A DNA stretch of 64,000 nt from Arcticibacter tournemirensis. GTDB lineage: Bacteria; Bacteroidota; Bacteroidia; Sphingobacteriales; Sphingobacteriaceae. Below the pieces are notes generated by a model. It ran no database searches and was not told the origin of the DNA. It worked only from the letters and a program-made list of their open reading frames with translations. Of this stretch, positions 10,236-17,673 are shown piece after piece; the stretch's first letter is position 1; every line of letters begins with the position of its first letter. A program made the translations under genes and the position numbers. The stretch is from the NCBI RefSeq assembly GCF_006716645.1, contig NZ_VFPL01000001.1:2418001-2482000 (forward strand). Reading direction: 5' to 3'.

Positions 10236-10401
10236 AAACAGATTTTATTTTTTTTAAAATTATTAATTAAAGGATGAATGTCAAAGGGTTTCACGAAATA
10301 AAAGACGTTTAATACAGGTGGATGTTACCTTAATGTTAACTATGCAGAAATTGATGCGTATGGTAATATTAAGGATATATAGAAGCCGGTGCAAGACCGT
10401 A

Positions 10402-10509
10402 TCAAATGTCGTCGTCGTCAATTTCCAGATCGTAAGGACTAAAGATATAAAGAGCCCCAACGATAAGCAGGATCAGGAAAACCAGGGAGTAGAATATTTC
10501 TTGTGTCAT
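10402..10509 (-). CDS. 35-residue single-span membrane protein (small ORF)
   Basis: ATG at 10509 to TGA at 10402. The product opens MTQEIFYS, continues with one hydrophobic span of about 18 residues (LVFLILLIVGALYIF), then SPYDLEI and a run of four Asp. A hydrophobic helix followed by an acidic tail is a typical small-membrane-protein layout and is unlikely by chance in an otherwise AT-rich gap. The gap 10236-10761 holds nothing else I can support. Function unknown. A longer plus-strand frame covering the same bases (10318-10560) encodes an implausible protein and is not listed. Confidence 0.45.
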   Translation of the reverse strand: MTQEIFYSLVFLILLIVGALYIFSPYDLEIDDDDI

Positions 10510-10761
10510 TGTTTCAAAGGGTTTGAGCAAGTAAGGAATTTAGTATTTAGTGTGCATTAATCTTTTGTTAAATAAAACATCTTTAATCCGTACGTGAATT
10601 TGTTCCTGATAATTACAGCTTAGCTTATATGTTTAAAAAGAATTTATAAGGCTTTAGGTTAATGGGGCTGAACATTCTGAACGAGACGGCACAAGCAATC
10701 ATTGCCAGGCGGTATTGCCGGTAAAAATTGAAAGAAGTAATGAAATGATTTTTAGCAGTAT

Positions 10762-11205
10762 TTATTCAGCTGTTACTTCAGGCGTTTTGTTTAAAGCTAT
10801 AATAACGGCGCCTTTTTCGCCAAGACTTCCGTATCGGGCTACAGCTTCGTCTTTGTTTAAACGTGTTATACTTTGAATATCGCCTGGTTGTACGTGTTTA
10901 TAACTGTTGAGTGCTTTTTTTCGTGTATAAGGTATTCCGTTGATGATATAAAGGGCTGGCCGGTTTGCTCCCGTCAGCGCTGCCACATACCGGTCGAGTA
11001 AATTTCCTGCTGAACCGCAGAATGCCGCACCTATTACGGCGCCTACGGCACTATTACCGCTTTTTTTTCCTAACGATGCCCCCATTCGCTCTCCTACTCC
11101 TGAACCTATCTCCACTCCTGAAGGCAGCCGCCCCATCGTGCTGCATGATTGTAGTGATATAATAAGAGCACAGGCTCCCAGCCATACTGCATTTGCACTC
11201 TTCAT
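10762..11205 (-). CDS. Glycine-zipper lipoprotein with a SusC-plug-like C terminus
   Basis: 147 residues. The signal peptide ends in a lipobox (SLQSC, Cys21). Residues about 30-72 are Gly/Ala/Ser-rich (GSGVGERMGASLGKKSGNS, then AVGAVIGAAFCGSAGNLLD), a glycine-zipper-like segment seen in outer-membrane lipoproteins. The last 60 residues (ALYIINGIPY, then VQPGDIQSITRLNKDEAVARYG, SLGEKGAVIIAL) resemble the plug motif of SusC-type TonB receptors, where a 'VDG-P ... I-SI-VLK-A-A-YG-RG-NGVI-I' pattern is conserved. So this is a lipoprotein with a detached plug-like module. It may dock to outer-membrane partners, but no function is known to me. It is monocistronic, with over 200 bases free downstream. 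Confidence 0.7.
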   Translation of the reverse strand: MKSANAVWLGACALIISLQSCSTMGRLPSGVEIGSGVGERMGASLGKKSGNSAVGAVIGAAFCGSAGNLLDRYVAALTGANRPALYIINGIPYTRKKALNSYKHVQPGDIQSITRLNKDEAVARYGSLGEKGAVIIALNKTPEVTAE

Positions 11206-11281
11206 ATTAATCGGTTTATTTCATGTGCTATTATTTTGCAATATATAAAAATATGACCTTACAATGCAAGTTTTTTTGATA

Positions 11282-11953
11282 TTAATCTGACAAAACTTTC
11301 TTTAACTCTTTCCACACGTTTTCAGTCATAATTCGAACCCCTTCCATTGTTGGGTGGATGCCGTCTTTTTGGTTCAGCCTGCTGATTCCGGCTACGTTAT
11401 CAAGCAGGAAAGGAACGAATGTCATATTGTTTTTTTCTGCTATCTCCCTGAAAATGACACGGAAGCTGGCGGCATAACTTCCTCCCATATTGGGCGGGAC
11501 CTCCATACCGAGGAGGACAAGCTTAGCCGAAGGATATTTTGACCTGACTGTATCCACAATCGCCTGAAGGTTTGCTTTTGTTTCTTTTACCGGTATTCCC
11601 CGCAGTCCGTCGTTCGCGCCCAGTTCAAGGACAAATACATCAACCTTGTTTCGCAGGAGCCAGCCGATGCGGCTTTTACCTCCTGCAGTGGTTTCGCCGC
11701 TTGAACCCGCATTAATACATTTGTAAGGAAGACCTAAAGAATCTATTTTATTTTGAATCAATGCGGGGAATGATTGAGCTGAGGGATCGTCGAGTCCGTA
11801 CCCTGCTGTAAGGCTGTTACCGAAAAAAAGGATGTTTTTAATTTCTTTCTGAACGGGCATCTTGTTCTCTTCTGTCGTATTGTTTTTCTTCTGATCGTTG
11901 CTGCAGGCTGCTGCCAGGCAAATAATCAGAATGAGTGTAACTACTTTATTCAT
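11282..11953 (-). CDS. tesA: TesA-like arylesterase, SGNH-hydrolase lipoprotein
   Basis: 223 residues. The signal peptide has a lipobox (CLAAAC, Cys17). SGNH block I is FFGNSLTAGYG with nucleophile Ser47; block III is LGANDGLRG; block V is DGIHPTMEG, giving the Asp/His pair. These are the hallmarks of the TesA/arylesterase branch, which hydrolyses acyl thioesters and lysophospholipids in the periplasm. Here the protein would be lipid-anchored. It is transcribed divergently from the YbbA-YbbP ABC genes at 12072, the same tesA/ybbA-ybbP neighbourhood as in Escherichia coli, which strengthens the assignment. Confidence 0.85.
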   Translation of the reverse strand: MNKVVTLILIICLAAACSNDQKKNNTTEENKMPVQKEIKNILFFGNSLTAGYGLDDPSAQSFPALIQNKIDSLGLPYKCINAGSSGETTAGGKSRIGWLLRNKVDVFVLELGANDGLRGIPVKETKANLQAIVDTVRSKYPSAKLVLLGMEVPPNMGGSYAASFRVIFREIAEKNNMTFVPFLLDNVAGISRLNQKDGIHPTMEGVRIMTENVWKELKKVLSD

Positions 11954-12071
11954 CTTAATGTCTTAATATCGATATACCGGACTGTTTTTAAACAGGATCG
12001 GAGGGATTTAGTTTCATTTGTAACCGCTTGTGTTATTTTAGAGCACCTGGTATAAAAGTAAAAATAAAATT

Positions 12072-12764
12072 GTGGGAAATATTCTGTCTGTTCAGAACTT
12101 AAGTAAGAGCTATCAAAGTGCGGGAAGAACTTTAACCGTGCTGCACGATATAAATTTTTCGGTAGAGCAGGGGACTATGCTTTCGATCGTGGGGCCGTCA
12201 GGCAGCGGAAAGACCACGCTGCTGGGGCTTTGTGCCGGACTTGATCGCTCAAGCAGCGGTTCGGTGGAGCTGAACAATATTCGTATTGATGAATTGAATG
12301 AAGACGAAAGAGCATCTGTACGAAATTTATATACAGGTTTTATCTTTCAAAACTTTCAGCTGCTTCCAACCCTCACGGCCCTGGAAAATGTAATGGTACC
12401 CCTGGAGCTGAGGGGTAAGAAAAACATAAGGCCCAAAGCGCTCGACCTGCTCGATAAGGTAGGGCTGGCGGACCGCGGACATCATTATCCCGCCCAGCTT
12501 TCGGGCGGAGAACAGTAGCGTGTATCACTTGCCAGGGCTTTTTCCAATGATCCAAAAATATTGTTCGCCGATGAACCCACGGGTAACCTTGACGCCGAAA
12601 CGAGCGAGCGCGTCATCCGGCTGATCTTCGACCTGAACAGGGAAACGGGGACTACGCTGATCATGGTCACCCATGACATGGAGCTCGCGGCCAGGACGCA
12701 GAGGATCATCAGGATCAGGGGCGGAGCTATTTACTCGGACGAACCGGTAACGCAGGGCGTATAG
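12072..12764 (+). pseudogene. ybbA: YbbA-type ABC ATPase interrupted by an in-frame amber codon
   Basis: Read through one stop, the frame encodes about 229 residues of a LolD/YbbA-type ATPase: Walker A VGPSGSGKTTL near residue 40, Q-loop FIFQNFQLLPTL, signature LSGGEQ, Walker B ILFADEPTGNLD, H-loop MVTHD. A TAG at 12516-12518 falls directly after LSGGEQ, and the same frame continues RVSLARAF. The usual sequence is LSGGEQQRVALARA, so the TAG most simply derives from a CAG glutamine by one C-to-T change. The start is GTG 12072; a stop at 12039 rules out a much longer N terminus. The permease follows 2 bases after the end. As written, the product lacks Walker B and cannot hydrolyse ATP. Alternatives are a sequencing error or suppression. 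Confidence 0.85.
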
Positions 12765-12766
12765 GT

Positions 12767-15307
12767 ATGGATAAGAAAGTATCTCTCAATATTTCATGGC
12801 TTATTAAAATGGCCTGGCGTGACAGCCGCCGGAGCCGGCCGAGGTTATTTTTGTTTATTTCCTCCATTATTCTGGGCATAGCCGCACTCGTTGCCATTTA
12901 TTCTTTCGGGCACAATTTGCAGAGAGATATTGACTCGCAGGCTGCAACGCTGGCGGGTGCCGACCTTACTATATCGGGAAACAGCCAGCCTTCAGGCCCC
13001 ATGAAAAAATACCTGGCTACACTTGGTGACCAGCGGTCTGAGGAGCGCAGCTTTGCTTCGATGGTTTATTTCCCGGGCAGCGGCGGAACAAGGCTGGTTC
13101 AGGTGAGAGCGCTCCGTGGCGGATTTCCTTATTACGGCCGAATTGAAACCAGTCCTGTGAATGCAGCCACGTCTTTCAGATCGGGAAAGTATGCTCTTGT
13201 TGACAAGACGGTGATGCTGCAGTTCAGGGCGCAGACCGGCGATTCGGTTCATGTGGGTAATTTGAGCTTCGTCATTGCGGGTATCCTTGATAAAGCGCCT
13301 GGACAAACAGGTATTTCGTCAGGAATAGCGCCTGTGGTGTATATTCCGTTACAGTATCTCGAACAAACGGGGCTTCAGCAAAAAGGAAGCCGGATCAATT
13401 ATAACTTTTATTACAGGTATACCAGTGCCGGTTCGCTCGAAAAGCAGCTTAAAGATATACGGAAACGTACGGACAAGGCAGGAATGGACCTGGAAACTGT
13501 AGAAACGCAGAAACAAAACACCGGACGGTCTTTTGAGGACCTGAACCGCTTTTTGTCGCTGGTGGGCTTTATTGCTCTTTTGCTTGGCTGTATTGGCGTG
13601 GCCAGTTCAATTCATATCTATGTGAGGGAGAAGCTCGCATCTGTAGCTATTTTGAGATGCCTGGGCGTTAGTTCTTTGCAGGCTTTTCTTATTTATCTTA
13701 TACAGATTGTTGCCGTGGGATTTATTGGTTCGGTGCTGGGAGCGATGCTTGGCACGATCATTCAACAGGTGCTGCCGGTGGTGTTAAAGGACTTTCTGCC
13801 AATTGAGGTTACTACGAGTATTTCCGTTCCCGCTGTTTTACAGGGCATTGCTGCCGGGATGGTTGTTTCGTTGCTGTTTGCCCTTTTGCCCTTATTATCG
13901 GTCAGGAATATCTCGCCCCTTAATACGCTTCGTTCCTCTGTTGAGGAGGTGAAGAAGAGATGGGATATCCTAAAATGGTTGGTGTACGTGCTTATTGGAG
14001 CGTTCGTGGTGCTGTTCAGCTACCTGCAACTAAAAAGCCTTATCCGGGCGGTCTATTTTAGCGCCGGGGTGTTGGCTGCCTTCCTTGCTTTATGTGGCAC
14101 TGCATGGCTTCTGATGTGGCTTGTAAAAAGGTTTTTCCCTTCTTCATGGAGTTACCTGTGGCGGCAGGGACTGGCCAATCTCTTCAGGCCCAACAATCAA
14201 ACGCTGATATTAATTGTATCGATCGGACTTGGGACCGCATTTATAAGCACTCTTATGCTTGTGCAGGACGTGTTAATGAAACAGGTGACGCTTTCCGCGA
14301 GCGGCAATCAGCCCAACATGGTTCTTTTCGATATTCAAACAAGCCAGAGAAATGCGGTTGCCAACCTTGCTAAACTCAATAACCTCCCTGTCCTGCAGCA
14401 GGTGCCTATCGTTACGATGCGGATTGAAGAAATTAAAGGAAAAACGGCCGCGCAGGTAAAAAAAGACACCACGCAGGGAATTCCGGTCCGGGCGTTTAAT
14501 TCCGAGATCAGGGCTACGTTCAGAGATAGTCTTACCTCTTCAGAGCGGATAACGGATGGAAAATGGACAGGCAAAGCAGGAAGCGGTACGGTGTATGTAT
14601 CGCTTGATAAAGGCTACGCTCACCGGATCAATGTAAAGGTGGGCGATCCTATGGTGTTTAATGTACAGGGGGCATTGATCCCTGTTGTGGTAGGCAGTCT
14701 GCGGGAGGTCGACTGGAACCGTATTCAAACAAACTTCAGGGTTGTTTTTCCTACAGGGGTGCTGGAAGCGGCGCCGCAGTTTCATGTGTTGCTTACCAGA
14801 GTGCCTTCGGCTGAGGCTTCTGTTGCGTTTCAGCAGGCGGTAGTACGCAATTTTCCGAACGTGTCCATTATAGATCTTAACCTGGTACTCAGGACCTTAG
14901 ACGACATACTCAGCAAGATAGGTTTTGTTATCCGTTTTATGGCGGCTTTTAGCATCATAACAGGATTGATAGTACTTATTGCCTCTGTTCTGGTGAGCAA
15001 ATACCAGCGGCTGAAGGAGAGTGTATTATTGCGGACATTGGGAGGCAGCCGGAAGCAGATCCTGACGATTACGTCACTGGAATATCTCTTTTTAGGCGCT
15101 TTTGCTGCCACTACTGGCATTATCCTTTCACTGGGCGCCTCCTGGGCTTTGGCGAGGTTTAGCTTTGAAACAGAATTCAGGCCGCAGGCCTTGCCGCTGC
15201 TGGTTTTATTCCTGCTTGTCTGTATGATCACTGTCTTCATGGGGCTGTTTAACAGTCGCGGTGTTTTAAACAGTCCGCCGCTGGAAGTGCTGCGAAAGGA
15301 AAACTGA
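12767..15307 (+). CDS. ybbP: FtsX-family ABC permease (YbbP-like)
   Basis: 846 residues, the size of the double-FtsX YbbP permeases. An N-terminal membrane span (LFLFISSIILGIAALVAIYS) is followed by a periplasmic MacB-like domain starting LAGADLTISG. Two FtsX blocks follow, the first around FIALLLGCIGVASSIHIYV (near residue 265) and the last in the C-terminal 140 residues with three spans (FSIITGLIVLIASVLV, YLFLGAFAATTGIILSL, LLVLFLLVCMITVFMGL). Such pairs move lipids or lipophilic molecules, or drive periplasmic mechanotransmission. It follows the ATPase gene by 2 bases. The frame is intact although its partner ybbA is interrupted. Confidence 0.88.
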   Translation: MDKKVSLNISWLIKMAWRDSRRSRPRLFLFISSIILGIAALVAIYSFGHNLQRDIDSQAATLAGADLTISGNSQPSGPMKKYLATLGDQRSEERSFASMVYFPGSGGTRLVQVRALRGGFPYYGRIETSPVNAATSFRSGKYALVDKTVMLQFRAQTGDSVHVGNLSFVIAGILDKAPGQTGISSGIAPVVYIPLQYLEQTGLQQKGSRINYNFYYRYTSAGSLEKQLKDIRKRTDKAGMDLETVETQKQNTGRSFEDLNRFLSLVGFIALLLGCIGVASSIHIYVREKLASVAILRCLGVSSLQAFLIYLIQIVAVGFIGSVLGAMLGTIIQQVLPVVLKDFLPIEVTTSISVPAVLQGIAAGMVVSLLFALLPLLSVRNISPLNTLRSSVEEVKKRWDILKWLVYVLIGAFVVLFSYLQLKSLIRAVYFSAGVLAAFLALCGTAWLLMWLVKRFFPSSWSYLWRQGLANLFRPNNQTLILIVSIGLGTAFISTLMLVQDVLMKQVTLSASGNQPNMVLFDIQTSQRNAVANLAKLNNLPVLQQVPIVTMRIEEIKGKTAAQVKKDTTQGIPVRAFNSEIRATFRDSLTSSERITDGKWTGKAGSGTVYVSLDKGYAHRINVKVGDPMVFNVQGALIPVVVGSLREVDWNRIQTNFRVVFPTGVLEAAPQFHVLLTRVPSAEASVAFQQAVVRNFPNVSIIDLNLVLRTLDDILSKIGFVIRFMAAFSIITGLIVLIASVLVSKYQRLKESVLLRTLGGSRKQILTITSLEYLFLGAFAATTGIILSLGASWALARFSFETEFRPQALPLLVLFLLVCMITVFMGLFNSRGVLNSPPLEVLRKEN

Positions 15308-15384
15308 AGTACGTCAATCTGATATTAATCTTCGAAAAGCTCAGTGAGGTGAAGAGCGAAATTTTATCTATCTTGGAATCCTCT

Positions 15385-16698
15385 ATGCAAGATATTAAGA
15401 ATAACAAAAGAACGATCAGGGGATGGGCCATGTTCGACTGGGCCAATTCGGCCTATAATCTGGTGATCACTTCGACAATTTTTCCTGCGTATTATACCAT
15501 TATCACCACTACAAGTGAACATGGGGATAAGGTGTCGTTCTTTGGAAGGACTTTCGTAAACACGGCGCTGTCTAATTACGCTCTTTCGGCGGCGTACCTG
15601 GTAATGGCTTTATTGTTGCCGCTTCTATCTTCTACGGCAGACTTCAGGGGCAATAAGAAAGTTTTTATGAAGCTGTTTACTTATGTGGGAGGCCTCGCCT
15701 GTATCGGCTTGTTCTTTTTTAAACTGGAGACGCTTGAAATTGGCATCATTTGTTTTGCCGTTGCTGCCATGGGGTATATCGGCGGCGTGATGTTCAGCAA
15801 TTCGTATCTTCCCGAAATAGCCAGTCAGGATCAGCAGGACCGGGTGAGTGCACAGGGGTTTGCGTATGGCTACATTGGAAGCGTACTTCTGCAGATCATT
15901 TGTTTTGTTTTTGTATTGAAACCCGAATGGTTCGGTATTACCGATGCGTCCTTTCCGGCGAGGTTATCTTTTCTGCTGGTTGGCGTGTGGTGGATATTGT
16001 TTGCGCAGATTCCTTTTAAAGTTCTTCCCGCAGGAAGCCCTAATAAGGAGAAAATCAACCGGCAGGTGATACATAGTGGTTACCAGGAGCTTGCCAAGGT
16101 TTGGCGTCAGGTGAATACCATGAAAGTGATGAAGCGCTTCTTACTTGCCTTTTTCCTTTATTCGGTGGGGGTTCAAACCATTATGCTTGTAGCGGCGAGT
16201 TTTGGCGAAAAGGTACTGCACCTGGGAACTTCCAGGCTGATTGCTACCATATTGATCATCCAGTTAGTGGCTATAGCCGGAGCCTACCTGATGTCGTCGC
16301 TGGCACGGCGGATAGGGAACGTGAAAGTGCTGATTATGGTTGTTGTTGTATGGATTGGAGTGTGCGTAGCTGCTTACGGAATTTCCACAGAGAACCAGTT
16401 TTATATCATTGCTGCGCTGGTAGGCCTGATTATGGGAGGGATACAATCGCTTTCACGGTCTACTTACTCGAAGTTCCTTCCTGAAAATACTCCTGATACG
16501 GCATCCTTCTTCAGCTTTTACGATGTAACGGAAAAGCTGGCTATCGTACTCGGACTGGCAGCTTTTGCTTTTATTGAAGAACATTCGAATATCAGGAACT
16601 CTGCACTGGGGCTTAGTGTTTTCTTCGTTCTGGGATTGATCGTGCTGATTGTACTGCTTTTTACCAGGGAGAATCGGGTGAATAACAGCGAAGTATAA
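15385..16698 (+). CDS. MFS transporter, UMF1/Atg22-like family
   Basis: About 437 residues with roughly 12 hydrophobic spans and no signal peptide. The N terminus RGWAMFDWANSAYNLVITST is characteristic of the UMF1 (vacuole effluxer Atg22-like) family of the major facilitator superfamily. The loop PEIASQDQQDRVSAQGFAYG and the late SLSRSTYSKFLPE also fit. Substrate is unknown. Start: ATG 15385 gives the family-typical N terminus; a GTG at 15349 would add 12 residues. It lies 77 bases after ybbP and may be co-transcribed, but nothing functional links them. Confidence 0.82.
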   Translation: MQDIKNNKRTIRGWAMFDWANSAYNLVITSTIFPAYYTIITTTSEHGDKVSFFGRTFVNTALSNYALSAAYLVMALLLPLLSSTADFRGNKKVFMKLFTYVGGLACIGLFFFKLETLEIGIICFAVAAMGYIGGVMFSNSYLPEIASQDQQDRVSAQGFAYGYIGSVLLQIICFVFVLKPEWFGITDASFPARLSFLLVGVWWILFAQIPFKVLPAGSPNKEKINRQVIHSGYQELAKVWRQVNTMKVMKRFLLAFFLYSVGVQTIMLVAASFGEKVLHLGTSRLIATILIIQLVAIAGAYLMSSLARRIGNVKVLIMVVVVWIGVCVAAYGISTENQFYIIAALVGLIMGGIQSLSRSTYSKFLPENTPDTASFFSFYDVTEKLAIVLGLAAFAFIEEHSNIRNSALGLSVFFVLGLIVLIVLLFTRENRVNNSEV

Positions 16699-16725
16699 TT
16701 CTTTATTTAATAATCAATTAATTGC

Positions 16726-16757
16726 TTTGCGCTTTTAGCTTTATCCTTTTACCTTTA
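16726..16757 (+). promoter_or_regulatory. Promoter of the LutA-like gene (TTTG-N20-TACCTTTA)
   Basis: TTTG at 16726-16729 and TACCTTTA at 16750-16757, 20 bases apart, match the Bacteroidota -33/-7 layout with one mismatch in the -7 box. The start codon at 16769 is only 11 bases beyond, so the transcript would have a very short leader. Confidence 0.45.
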
Positions 16758-16768
16758 CTACCCTGATT

Positions 16769-17497
16769 ATGACTGTAGAATTGTTTATTCCCTGTTTTAT
16801 TGATCAACTGTATCCGGAAACGGCTTTTAATACGGTGAAGATACTTGAGAAAGCGGGATGTAAGGTAAAATATAACGCTGAGCAGACCTGCTGTGGTCAG
16901 GCTTCTTTCAATGCGGGCTTCTGGGATGAGGCAAAGGCCGTGGGCAACAAGTTCCTCAATGACTTTACTGAGAATAATTACATCGTGTCGCCGTCGGCTT
17001 CGTGCACGGGAATGGTAAAAAACTACTATAACGACTTGTTTACCAATACCGCTGTCCACAACAAGTGCCGTGCTATTCAAAGCAATATTCACGAGTTGTC
17101 GGACTTCCTGGTGAACATTATCGGTAAGGATTATTTTGGCGCCGAGCTGGAAGGCAGGGCTGTATACCACGATTCGTGCGCAGGTTTACGTGAGTGTAAA
17201 ATTAAGGACGAGCCGCGGGCATTGCTGGCCAAGGTACATGGACTTGATTTGGTAGAGATGAAAGACACCGACACCTGCTGCGGCTTTGGCGGGACTTTTT
17301 CTGTGAAGTTTAACAGCATATCATCCGCTATGGCTCAGCAGAAAGTAGATAATGCGCTGGCCGTTGATGCCGAATATATTATCTCTACCGATGCTTCCTG
17401 TCTTTTAAACCTGCAGGGATATATTGACAAGAATAAGTTACCTATTAAAACCATGCATCTTGCCGATGTCCTGGCACACGGATGGGGGAACGTGTGA
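16769..17497 (+). CDS. LutA/YkgE-like cysteine-rich Fe-S oxidoreductase subunit
   Basis: 242 residues with two CCG (cysteine-rich) domains. The first has QTCCGQASF and PSASCTGMV, the second HDSCAGLREC and DTCCGFGGTF. This is the pattern of LutA/GlcF/HdrD-type subunits that bind Fe-S clusters in lactate or glycolate oxidation complexes. The length matches LutA. The partner genes lutB and lutC are not next to it here, so the substrate cannot be fixed from context; the similarity is to the family, not proof of lactate use. Confidence 0.82.
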   Translation: MTVELFIPCFIDQLYPETAFNTVKILEKAGCKVKYNAEQTCCGQASFNAGFWDEAKAVGNKFLNDFTENNYIVSPSASCTGMVKNYYNDLFTNTAVHNKCRAIQSNIHELSDFLVNIIGKDYFGAELEGRAVYHDSCAGLRECKIKDEPRALLAKVHGLDLVEMKDTDTCCGFGGTFSVKFNSISSAMAQQKVDNALAVDAEYIISTDASCLLNLQGYIDKNKLPIKTMHLADVLAHGWGNV

Positions 17498-17500
17498 GTT

Positions 17501-17586
17501 AGTATCAGGTATTTAGTATCAAGACTAGACGATATTTCTTCTTTTTGACGCTGGTCTGGCTACTTGTATCTTGCTACTTGATACTA
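17501..17586. repeat. Intergenic AGTATCA-type repeat, inverted pair
   Basis: The left side carries AGTATCA-type units (17501-17525) and the right side the complementary TTGATACT/TTGCTACTTG units (17561-17586), separated by about 35 unrelated bases. The right arm overlaps the likely thrS -33 element. Same family as the elements at 26112, 30736 and part of 20190. Confidence 0.7.
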
Positions 17587-17600
17587 AAATCCTACCTTTG
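17571..17600 (+). promoter_or_regulatory. thrS promoter (TTG-N19-TACCTTTG)
   Basis: TTG at 17571 and TACCTTTG at 17593-17600, 19 bases apart, fit the Bacteroidota consensus fully. Transcription would start near 17607, leaving a leader of about 67 bases before the thrS ATG. Confidence 0.6.
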
Positions 17601-17613
17601 CACGATAATTAAA

Positions 17614-17642
17614 GATCACCTGGTACGTGATCGCGTTTTTTT
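17614..17642 (+). promoter_or_regulatory. Hairpin plus T run in the thrS leader
   Basis: GATCAC (17614-17619) pairs with GTGATC (17627-17632) around a 7-base loop, followed by seven T. It sits just downstream of the predicted transcription start and upstream of thrS. It could be a weak attenuator or a 5' stabilising hairpin; a 6-bp stem is modest evidence. Confidence 0.4.
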
Positions 17643-17673
17643 ATAAATTTTGAATCATAAATCATAGTTGTAG

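Noticed and set aside
10318-10560. 80-codon plus-strand ORF over the small membrane gene
   Set aside because: Composition is not protein-like and it overlaps the antisense of a better small ORF (10402-10509).
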